This document shows positions 57,625 to 64,000 of a DNA stretch of 64,000 bases, piece by piece. The stretch spans positions 186,001 to 250,000 of the forward strand of contig JAFKDC010000001.1 of assembly GCA_017255395.1 (NCBI GenBank), given 5' to 3'. The position numbers and the translations under genes were made by a program. This stretch comes from Enemella evansiae. GTDB lineage: Bacteria; Pseudomonadota; Alphaproteobacteria; Rhodobacterales; Rhodobacteraceae. How positions within the stretch are numbered: position 1 is the first letter of the stretch; each line of letters opens with the position of its first letter. The notes below the pieces were generated by a model. The model did no database searches. It was not told where the DNA came from and was given only the letters and a program-made list of their open reading frames with translations.

Positions 57625-58386
57625 TCAATCGTTTAAAGGGACCAGAAGATAGCCGCCGTCAAAGCGGTGGCGCAGCACCATGACTTCGGTTCCCTGAGAA
57701 ATGCGCGCGTCGTCGCGAAGCGGCTCTGCACGCAGGTAATGGATGTTGCCGTAGCGGTCGGTGACGCGGACCTCGGCGGGGCGGCCGCGTGCGGCGGCGC
57801 CCTGCGTGACCACACCGGCGCGGCGGCCAAGATGGCGTTCCGACAGCGCCTGCGTCTCTGTCTTGGGCAGGATGCTGGCAAAGAGGCTGCCGAAGGCGCG
57901 GGCGAACCAGGTCGCGGCGACCAGCGCGGGCAGGGCAGGCAGCAGCCAGTGCGCCGGACCGCCAAACAGCCGCGCGGCAAGCGTTTGCAGGATCAGTCCG
58001 GTCAGGCCGAAGGCCAGCAGCACCGAGGCCAGCCAGATCAGCGCGGGCATCTTGCCGAAGCCCAGCCACGCGGCGATCCCGCCCCCGGCGTCGGTGCCGT
58101 CGGGCATCGCGGCCTCTGCGCCATCAAGGTCGGCGTCCAGCGATTCAAGGTCCGGCAGTTCGAGGTCGGCGGCGTCGATGTCCAGACCGTCGAAGTCGAT
58201 ATCCAGATCACCCACATCCGGCGCGTCGAGGTCCGGCCCGTCGGGACCGTCCAGCCCTTCGCCGCCCGCGCCCAGCAACGTTCCGCCCAGCAGGGCAAAG
58301 ACCAGTTCCAGCAGGAACAGGCCGAACAGCAGCGACAGGGCGAGGGTGAAGGGAAAGAAGCCTTCGGCGAGAATGGATGAGAACAT
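57625..58386 (-). CDS. YqiJ/NfeD-like membrane protein with OB-fold
   Basis: 253 aa. One helix at the N-terminus, two in the middle (PALIWLASVLLAFGLTGLIL, LLPALPALVAATWFARAFGS), and a C-terminal OB-fold region (GRRAGVVTQGAAARGRPAEV, RVTDRYGNIHYLRAEP). Between the first and middle helices is an about 60-residue spacer almost free of basic residues and rich in Asp-Leu/Asp-Ala repeats (DAPDVGDLDIDFDGLDIDAA). It is the partner of the downstream flotillin; NfeD-type proteins bind the flotillin assembly. The acidic spacer is longer than I expect for the family. Confidence 0.88.
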   Translation of the reverse strand: MFSSILAEGFFPFTLALSLLFGLFLLELVFALLGGTLLGAGGEGLDGPDGPDLDAPDVGDLDIDFDGLDIDAADLELPDLESLDADLDGAEAAMPDGTDAGGGIAAWLGFGKMPALIWLASVLLAFGLTGLILQTLAARLFGGPAHWLLPALPALVAATWFARAFGSLFASILPKTETQALSERHLGRRAGVVTQGAAARGRPAEVRVTDRYGNIHYLRAEPLRDDARISQGTEVMVLRHRFDGGYLLVPLND

Positions 58387-58768
58387 GGTCAGGTCAGTAT
58401 GCGATTGTATACATTATAGGTAGGGCCCTCACGACCGCGGCGCAATACTCAGGCCTTGCACTAGCGTGGCTCTGCGACGGTTTGGAAACAGGATAGACCT
58501 GTTTCAGGGGGCCGGGATAGTCGGGAATTCCGCCCGGCGGGCTTTCGCGGGGCAGTGATTCGCGCCTGGATGCGGCCCAAAGGCCCCCGGCGGTCGTGAG
58601 ACCACCGCGAACCATGCACGAATGCGCAACGGCCCGGGCGGTGGGGGCGGACTGTCCCCGGCACGGGGCGAAATCGGATGATTAAGGCGGAAACGTGTTG
58701 CCCGCCGCCGCAATTCCGCCCAGTTTGCCCCGGTCGGTGGGGGCCGACGACCCGGAGCGACAAGACGA
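58387..58768. other. Intergenic region upstream of the flotillin operon
   Basis: About 380 bp without a clear gene. Close to the YqiJ-like start is AT-rich DNA with TGTATACA (58406-58413) and, on the minus strand, a TATAAT word (58413-58418) that could be the operon's -10 box or an operator. A hairpin GAAACAGG/CCTGTTTC with a 5-nt loop is at 58485-58505. The right-hand part is GC-rich and featureless. Confidence 0.45.
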
Positions 58769-58987
58769 ATGCGCACCCTGTTCCTGGCCCTTGCCTTGGC
58801 CATCCCGGTATCGCTGGTTTACACGATGAGTCCCTTTCGGGGGGATGTGTCAGCGGTGGAACAGCGCGTCGCTCCGGGTCCCGATTGCCGTCAGCCTGCC
58901 ACGGACACCGATGTCGAGGTCGCGCCCGAACCCGAGGCCGAACCCGCGCCGGTGATTTACCGCCGGGGCATGCTCAGACAGGCCTGA
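58769..58987 (+). CDS. Small secreted or membrane-anchored hypothetical protein
   Basis: 72 aa, not recognised. MRTLFLALALAIPVSLVYTM is a signal or anchor segment, followed by a short mature part with one Cys and a Pro/Glu-rich stretch (VEVAPEPEAEPAPV) and RRGMLRQA at the end. GGAGCG lies about 10 bases before the ATG. Length and composition resemble many small roseobacter hypotheticals. No operon partner is clear. The next gene is convergent tlpA. Confidence 0.55.
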   Translation: MRTLFLALALAIPVSLVYTMSPFRGDVSAVEQRVAPGPDCRQPATDTDVEVAPEPEAEPAPVIYRRGMLRQA

Positions 58988-59124
58988 AGACAGCATCCGC
59001 CATGCAGCCAGGGTTCACACCGGCACGGGTCTGTGGCGTTGAAAGGCCTGTCCCGCGTGGACCGTGACCTTATCGAGAGTCTGGATAACCAGTGACCCCC
59101 GGACCGCAAGGCCCGGGAGGTTGT

Positions 59125-59685
59125 TCACGATCCCGCGCCGGTCAGCGCCGTCAGCATCGCTCGCGCCTCGTCCGAAGCCCAGTCGGCCTCTCCGGTCAGG
59201 CGGGCGACCTCTTCTCCCTCGGGGTTCAGGATCAGCGTCACCGGCAGGCCCAGCACGCCCATGGACCGCGCCAGCGCCGATTGCGGATCGCGGTGCAGCG
59301 GCAGGTTGTCGACGCCGATTTCCTCGAAGAAGTCCTGCATCTTGGCGGGCGCGTTGCGCGAGGTGGCGATGGTCACGACCTCGAAGGTCTCGCTGCCCAT
59401 GTCGGATTGCAGCGCCGAGAGCATCGGCATCTCTTTCTTGCAGGGCGCGCACCAGGTCGCCCAGAAGTTCACCACGACCCATTTGCCCTGCCAGTCGGCC
59501 AGCGTCAGCGGCTTTTCGTCGAAGGTGATGAAGCCCGTGTCCGAGGCCGGATCGGGGTCGCCGTGCCAGACCAGCTTTTTCATGTCGCCCGTGGCAGAGG
59601 CCTTGGCGGCCTCGACATCGGCCAGCGCCGGGTTTGCAAGCGCCAGTGTGGCGGTATAGAGCAGCGCGTGAACCAGCTTATTCAT
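59125..59685 (-). CDS. TlpA-like periplasmic thioredoxin
   Basis: 186 aa from the ATG at 59685, with CGGAGG upstream. A signal peptide covers about residues 1-22 (ending ANPALA). The redox site is C79-x-x-C82 in [14 protein letters not shown]. The cis-Pro is in [20 protein letters not shown]. It reduces periplasmic disulfides, for example in cytochrome c or oxidase assembly. It is divergent from argH with only 21 bp between start codons, so its promoter must lie within argH or overlap both ribosome sites. Confidence 0.92.
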   Translation of the reverse strand: MNKLVHALLYTATLALANPALADVEAAKASATGDMKKLVWHGDPDPASDTGFITFDEKPLTLADWQGKWVVVNFWATWCAPCKKEMPMLSALQSDMGSETFEVVTIATSRNAPAKMQDFFEEIGVDNLPLHRDPQSALARSMGVLGLPVTLILNPEGEEVARLTGEADWASDEARAMLTALTGAGS

Positions 59686-59706
59686 TTGACCTCCGAAGGA
59701 CAGGGC

Positions 59707-61095
59707 ATGTCGAAGACCTCGAACCAGATGTGGGGCGGTCGCTTTGCCGCCGGACCGGACGCGATCATGGAGGCGATCAACGCCTCGATCGGGTTCGACA
59801 AGCGGCTCGCGGCGCAGGATATCGCCGGGTCGAGGGCCCATGCAGCCATGCTGGCCGCCACGGGCATCCTAAGTGATAGCGATGCCGAGGCGATCCGGAA
59901 AGGATTGCTCACGGTCTTGTCAGAAATCGAGGGCGGAACCTTCGAATTCTCGACCGCGCTGGAAGACATCCACATGAACGTCGAGGCGCGGCTGAAAGAG
60001 GTCATTGGCGAACCGGCGGGCCGCCTGCACACAGGCCGGTCGCGCAACGATCAGGTGGCGACGGACTTCCGCCTCTGGGTGCGCGACCAGCTGGACGCCG
60101 CCGAGGCCGGGCTGGAGGCGCTGATGAAGGCGCTGCTGGCGCAGGCCGAGGCCGGGGCGGACTGGGTCATGCCGGGCTTCACGCACCTCCAGACCGCGCA
60201 GCCGGTGACATGGGGCCACCACATGATGGCCTATGTCGAGATGTTCTCGCGCGATCTGTCCCGCGTCCGCGATGCCCGCAAGCGGATGAACGAATCGCCG
60301 CTTGGCGCCGCCGCGCTGGCGGGCACCGGCTTTCCCATCGACCGCCAGATGACCGCCGAGGCGCTGGGGTTCGACGCGCCCATGGCGAACTCGCTCGACG
60401 CCGTGTCGTCGCGCGATTTCGCGCTGGAGTTCCTGTCGGTGGCCTCGATCAGCGCCATGCACCTGTCGCGCTTCGCCGAAGAACTGGTGATCTGGTCTTC
60501 GGCGCAGTTCCGCTTTGTCACCCTGTCGGACCGCTTCTCGACCGGCTCGTCGATCATGCCGCAGAAGAAGAACCCCGACGCGGCAGAGCTGATCCGCGCC
60601 AAGATCGGGCGCATCTTCGGGGCCAATGTGGCGCTGATGATGGTGATGAAGGGGCTGCCGCTCGCTTATTCCAAGGACATGCAGGAAGACAAGGAACAGG
60701 TCTTCGACGCCGCCGACAACTGGATGCTGGCGCTGGCCGCGATGGAGGGCATGGTCCGCGACATGGCCGCCAACGTGCCCGCGCTGGAGGCTGCCGCCTC
60801 GGCGGGCTTTTCTACCGCGACCGATCTGGCGGATTGGCTGGTGCGCGAAACCGGGCTACCCTTCCGCGAGGCGCATCACGTCACCGGCACGCTGGTGGCC
60901 ATGGCCGAAAGCCGCGGCTGCGATCTGCCGGACCTGACGCTTGCGGACATGCAGGGGGTGAACGGGGCGATCACCGAGGGCATCTTCGACGTGCTGGGGG
61001 TGCACAACTCGGTGGCCTCGCGGGTCAGCTACGGCGGCACGGCGCCCGCCCAGGTGCGCGCGCAGGTGGCGCGCTGGAAGGAGGTCTTGGAATGA
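59707..61095 (+). CDS. argH: Argininosuccinate lyase
   Basis: Final enzyme of arginine synthesis, 462 aa from the ATG at 59707. [59 protein letters not shown] and the fumarase/ASL signature [12 protein letters not shown] (starts at residue 280) are all present. It overlaps the downstream small lipoprotein gene by 4 nt and likely forms an operon with it and the DUF2834 gene. Confidence 0.97.
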   Translation: MSKTSNQMWGGRFAAGPDAIMEAINASIGFDKRLAAQDIAGSRAHAAMLAATGILSDSDAEAIRKGLLTVLSEIEGGTFEFSTALEDIHMNVEARLKEVIGEPAGRLHTGRSRNDQVATDFRLWVRDQLDAAEAGLEALMKALLAQAEAGADWVMPGFTHLQTAQPVTWGHHMMAYVEMFSRDLSRVRDARKRMNESPLGAAALAGTGFPIDRQMTAEALGFDAPMANSLDAVSSRDFALEFLSVASISAMHLSRFAEELVIWSSAQFRFVTLSDRFSTGSSIMPQKKNPDAAELIRAKIGRIFGANVALMMVMKGLPLAYSKDMQEDKEQVFDAADNWMLALAAMEGMVRDMAANVPALEAAASAGFSTATDLADWLVRETGLPFREAHHVTGTLVAMAESRGCDLPDLTLADMQGVNGAITEGIFDVLGVHNSVASRVSYGGTAPAQVRAQVARWKEVLE

Positions 61096-61232
61096 AGCGG
61101 CTTGGACTGATCCTTGTCATGGCCACGCTTGCGGCCTGCGGCGCCGATGGCGAACCGGAGCGCCCCGGGACGGGCGAGACGGCCGGTGTTACGGTGACCG
61201 GCACCGCCAAGGTCGGCATCGGCAGCCGCTGA
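61092..61232 (+). CDS. Small lipoprotein downstream of argH (LptM-like position)
   Basis: 46 aa, starting at an ATG that overlaps the argH stop (ATGA). [20 protein letters not shown] has a lipobox LAAC with the lipidated Cys at residue 16. The mature part is only about 31 residues, ending [11 protein letters not shown]. Short lipoproteins at this spot between argH and lysA are common in Rhodobacteraceae. The position recalls LptM/YifL near lysA in enterobacteria, but the mature sequence does not clearly match. Its stop overlaps the next start (TGATG). Confidence 0.75.
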   Translation: MKRLGLILVMATLAACGADGEPERPGTGETAGVTVTGTAKVGIGSR

Positions 61233-61540
61233 TGCTGAGACATCTCTGGCTGGCGCTGGCGGTCTGGGGTGCGGTGCATCCGATGGCCTATTTCCTGCGC
61301 TGGCTGTCCGCGAACGGCTGGGACCTGTCGGGGCTGATCGACGCATGGTTCGTCACCGACGCCACGCGCGGGCTGACATGGGATCTGATCGTCGCCGCGG
61401 TGACCCTGACGCTGTGGGTGCTGGCCGAGGTCGCGGTGCGCCGCAACTGGGTGGCGCTGCTCGCGATCCCGGCGACCTTCTGCATCGGTGTCAGCTGCGG
61501 CTTGCCGCTGTACCTGTGGTTCCGGTCGCGGCCGGTCTGA
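61232..61540 (+). CDS. DUF2834-family small membrane protein
   Basis: 102 aa with three hydrophobic segments (HLWLALAVWGAVHPMAYFLR, LIVAAVTLTLWVLAEVAV, VALLAIPATFCIGVSCGLPL). The layout, with WLSANGWDL and a closing LPLYLWFRSRPV, matches DUF2834 proteins. Function unknown. It is coupled to the lipoprotein gene by a 1-nt overlap and lies 216 bp before lysA; a dispersed repeat fills part of that gap. Confidence 0.8.
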   Translation: MLRHLWLALAVWGAVHPMAYFLRWLSANGWDLSGLIDAWFVTDATRGLTWDLIVAAVTLTLWVLAEVAVRRNWVALLAIPATFCIGVSCGLPLYLWFRSRPV

Positions 61541-61553
61541 TCCCGGCGCTGCT

Positions 61554-61613
61554 GGGGGCTCTGCCCCCGGCCCTTGCTGGCCTCCCCGGAGGTGTTTTCG
61601 GACCAAAGAAAGG
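61554..61613. repeat. Dispersed GC-rich repeat, copy 3
   Basis: GGGGGCTCTGCCCCC hairpin (61554-61568) followed after about 17 bp by CCTCCCCGGAGGTGTTTTCG and GACCAAAGAAAGG. It shares the hairpin exactly with copy 1 (28401-28415) and the tail in outline. It starts 14 bp after the DUF2834 stop codon, where it could also help end transcription. Confidence 0.7.
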
Positions 61614-61756
61614 CGACGCGCGCGCGAGTTTCCGGGCGATTTGTATCGATTGGCACGTCGATGGTCTTGTTTCGGTGTGACCGCAGGCCCGCGAGATCGG
61701 GGGTTTTGCGGCCCGGGGCTTTGCGGTAGAGCGGCGCGTGTTTCCAGGAGGGCGCA

Positions 61757-63022
61757 ATGGATCATTTCATCTACCGGGGCGGGCAGCTTTGGGCCGAGGA
61801 CGTGCCGGTGGCCGAGATCGCCGAGCAGGTGGGCACGCCCTTCTACCTCTATTCCACCGCGACGCTGGTGCGGCATTTCCGGCTGTTCGACGAGGCGCTG
61901 GCCTGGGGGCCGCATCTGGTCTGCTATGCGATGAAGGCGGCCTCGAACCAGGCGATCCTGAAGACGCTGGCGGAGGAGGGCGCCGGGATGGATGTGGTCT
62001 CTGGCGGGGAATACGCCCGCGCCAGGGCGGCGGGAGTGCCGGGTGAGCGGATCGTGTTTTCCGGTGTCGGCAAGACCGAGAGAGAAATCCGCGACGCCCT
62101 GGACGGCGGCATCCGCCAGTTCAACGTCGAGAGCGAGCCGGAGATGCGGACGATTTCGCGCATCGCCACGGCGCTGGGGGTCGAGGCGCCCATCGCGCTG
62201 CGGGTGAACCCGGACGTGGATGCCAAGACCCACGCCAAGATCGCCACCGGCAAGTCCGAGAACAAGTTCGGCATTCCCATCGCCAAGGCGCGGGCCGCCT
62301 ATGCCGAGGCGGCCTCGCTGCCCGGGCTCAAGGTGGTGGGGATCGACGTGCACATCGGCTCGCAACTGACCCAGCTGGAGCCCTTCGAGCAGGCCTATCG
62401 CAAGGTCGCCGAGCTGACCGAGGCGCTGCGCGCCGATGGCCACGAGATCACGCGGCTGGATCTGGGCGGCGGGTTGGGCATTCCCTATACGCGGTCCAAC
62501 GAGGCGCCGCCGCTGCCCACGGATTACGGCGCCATGGTGCAGCGCACCGTCGGCCACCTGGGCTGCGAGATCGAGATCGAGCCGGGGCGGCTGATCGTCG
62601 GCAACGCGGGTATTCTGGTGTCCCGCACGATCTACGTGAAAGAGGGCGAGGGGCGCAATTTCCTGATCCTAGACGCGGCGATGAACGACCTGCTGCGGCC
62701 CGCCATGTACGAGGCGCATCACGACATCGTGCCGGTGATCGAGGCGGCGCCGGGTGTCGAGATGGCGCCCTTCGACGTGGTCGGCCCGGTCTGCGAAAGC
62801 GGCGACACCTTTGCGAAGGGCCGCGACCTGCCGCCGGTAAGTGCCGGGGATCTCGTGGCGTTCCGCTCTGCCGGGGCCTATGGCGCGGTCATGGCGAGCG
62901 AGTACAACTCGCGTCCGCTGGTGCCCGAGGTGCTGGTTCGAGCCGATCAATTCTCGGTCATTCGCGCCCGGCCAACCTTTGACGAGATGATAAACCGCGA
63001 TACGATCCCTGCATGGCTGTAG
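61757..63022 (+). CDS. lysA: Diaminopimelate decarboxylase
   Basis: PLP enzyme making lysine from meso-diaminopimelate, 421 aa from the ATG at 61757 with AGGAGG upstream. The PLP lysine is K60 in CYAMKAASNQAIL. SGVGKTEREIRDAL, VDVHIGSQLTQLEPFEQAY, LDLGGGLGIPY, GPVCESGDTFAKGRDLP and SAGAYGAVMASEYNSRPLVP are canonical. It precedes the membrane protein gene by 39 bp, likely in the same transcript. Confidence 0.97.
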   Translation: MDHFIYRGGQLWAEDVPVAEIAEQVGTPFYLYSTATLVRHFRLFDEALAWGPHLVCYAMKAASNQAILKTLAEEGAGMDVVSGGEYARARAAGVPGERIVFSGVGKTEREIRDALDGGIRQFNVESEPEMRTISRIATALGVEAPIALRVNPDVDAKTHAKIATGKSENKFGIPIAKARAAYAEAASLPGLKVVGIDVHIGSQLTQLEPFEQAYRKVAELTEALRADGHEITRLDLGGGLGIPYTRSNEAPPLPTDYGAMVQRTVGHLGCEIEIEPGRLIVGNAGILVSRTIYVKEGEGRNFLILDAAMNDLLRPAMYEAHHDIVPVIEAAPGVEMAPFDVVGPVCESGDTFAKGRDLPPVSAGDLVAFRSAGAYGAVMASEYNSRPLVPEVLVRADQFSVIRARPTFDEMINRDTIPAWL

Positions 63023-63061
63023 GGTATCCTCCTTGCAGGCAATCAGCTTGCGAGGAGCGAC

Positions 63062-64000
63062 ATGGCCCCTGATCGCGCCAAGACCGACCGTCAGACGACC
63101 GCACAGGGAATTTTCCGAACGATCCGCTGGCCGCTGGCGCTGACGCGCACCGGCATGGTGGCGGAGCGCGGAACCCGGGCCTTCTGGCCGCTTTGGTCCG
63201 TGGCATTCGTGGCGCTGGGTCTTTTGATGCTGGGGCTTCAGGACGAGGTTGCGGTTGAATGGGTCTGGGCCGTCGGTGCGGTGCTGCTGGCCGCGGCGGG
63301 CTGGGCGTTGTGGCGCGGGATGGCCATGTTCCGCTGGCCTGCACGGTCAGAGGCGCTGTCGCGGCTGGACCGGACCATGCGCGGGAACCCGATTCAGGCG
63401 GCTCTGGATACGCAGGCCATCGGCGCGGGTGACCCGGCCTCGCTGGCGGTCTGGCACGCGCATCAGTCCCGCATGCGCGACCGCCTGAAAGAGGCGCGCG
63501 CGGTCGAACCGGACATGCGCGTGGCGTCGAGCGATCCCTACGCGTTGCGCTATCTGGCTCTGCTGGTGCTGTCGGTGGCGATCCTCTTCGGGTCGCTGAT
63601 GCGGGTGCAGTCCGTGACCTCGATGGGCGCGGGCGGGCCGGATCTGGCGCAGGGGCCGGCATGGGAAGGCTGGATGCAGCCGCCGCCCTACACGCGCCTG
63701 CCGACGGTCTACCTGAACGACATCACCGGGGACCTTTCCGTGCCGGAGGGCGCCGAAATCACCCTGCGCATGTACGGCGAAGTGGGCGCCCTGTCGGTGA
63801 CAGAGGATGTGTCGGGCCGTGACCTGAGTGAGGCCGATGCGCAGGCTACGGCGCAGGATTTCGAGGTGCTGCAGTCCGGGCAGGTGGCGGTCGACGGCCC
63901 CGGCGGGCGGGTCTGGCAGATTGCCATGGTGCCGGACGATGCGCCCTCGGTGCGGCGCGACGGCGAGATCGAAACCAGCTACGAGGGCGAGGCGCAGATC
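63062..64000 (+). CDS. TIGR02302/DUF4175-type large membrane protein (3' end outside window)
   Basis: At least 313 codons from the ATG at 63062 with GAGGAG upstream, still open at the right edge. Two hydrophobic segments lie near the N-terminus (FWPLWSVAFVALGLLMLGLQ, WAVGAVLLAAAGWALWRGMA) and a third at about residue 163 (LRYLALLVLSVAILFGSLMR). A large extracytoplasmic region follows (WMQPPPYTRLPTVYLNDITG). The layout matches the alphaproteobacterial family of unknown function that follows lysA in many Rhodobacteraceae. The mature length and role cannot be judged here. Confidence 0.8.
   Translation, partial: MAPDRAKTDRQTTAQGIFRTIRWPLALTRTGMVAERGTRAFWPLWSVAFVALGLLMLGLQDEVAVEWVWAVGAVLLAAAGWALWRGMAMFRWPARSEALSRLDRTMRGNPIQAALDTQAIGAGDPASLAVWHAHQSRMRDRLKEARAVEPDMRVASSDPYALRYLALLVLSVAILFGSLMRVQSVTSMGAGGPDLAQGPAWEGWMQPPPYTRLPTVYLNDITGDLSVPEGAEITLRMYGEVGALSVTEDVSGRDLSEADAQATAQDFEVLQSGQVAVDGPGGRVWQIAMVPDDAPSVRRDGEIETSYEGEAQI

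Overview
The window is a high-GC chromosomal segment of an alphaproteobacterium, almost certainly a marine-type member of the Rhodobacteraceae/Roseobacteraceae. The best evidence is a complete RegB-SenC-RegA redox locus closely resembling the Rhodobacter one. Other pointers are the tsaE-amgK-murU-addB-addA-trxA run, several TRAP/ABC uptake systems, an argH-lipoprotein-DUF2834-lysA run, and dispersed GC-rich repeats ending in an ATTTTTGGACAGAAGAA-like tail. I see no tRNA, rRNA, CRISPR array, transposase or phage gene. Coding density is high and adjacent genes often overlap by 1-13 nt.

Layout. 1-1531: partial ubiG (ubiquinone synthesis), divergent from proline iminopeptidase. 1618-7545: oligopeptide-type ABC importer (two permeases, fused double ATPase, Tat-type binding protein, terminator), interrupted by a 421-bp spacer with inverted repeats. 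8050-8754: isolated, very acidic protein of unknown function. 8844-11808: hslV-hslU and a divergent aminoglycoside-phosphotransferase-like kinase. 12113-22494: minus-strand housekeeping cluster: PAS sensor, tsaE, amgK-murU cell-wall recycling, addBA recombination nuclease, trxA. 22577-25296: regB divergent from senC-regA. 25379-28281: thpR, a PfkB sugar kinase and a short glutamyl-tRNA synthetase. 28468-34398: a GGCT-like protein, an NsrR-like Rrf2 regulator, then the glycine cleavage operon gcvT-gcvH-gcvP behind a tandem glycine riboswitch. 34471-40846: purine catabolism: membrane urate oxidase with a cytochrome c domain, LysR regulator, HIU hydrolase, an allantoinase/OHCU decarboxylase fusion, ureidoglycolate lyase and an NCS2 permease. 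41024-42331: AtoE-type short-chain fatty acid transporter. 42668-51036: an uncharacterised acid-degradation locus: iclR-thiolase-acyl-CoA ligase-DUF296 on one strand, and a TRAP transporter plus short-chain dehydrogenase on the other. Matching palindromes lie at the iclR start and upstream of the TRAP genes. 51293-52915: a solute-binding/von Willebrand A fusion. 53036-55697: hisC-type aminotransferase, tyrC, extensin-like lipoprotein. 55925-58386: flotillin and its YqiJ/NfeD-like partner. 58769-64000: small secreted protein, TlpA thioredoxin, argH, small lipoprotein, DUF2834 protein, lysA, and the start of a TIGR02302-type membrane protein.

Physiologically the segment mixes core functions with uptake and breakdown of nitrogen- and carbon-rich solutes (peptides, glycine, urate/purines, short organic acids). 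The least explained parts are the iclR/TRAP/DUF296 locus, the 8050 acidic protein, the solute-binding-vWA fusion and the inverted-repeat spacer inside the ABC operon. All functional calls come from reading the sequence and remembered family features. No database search was run.
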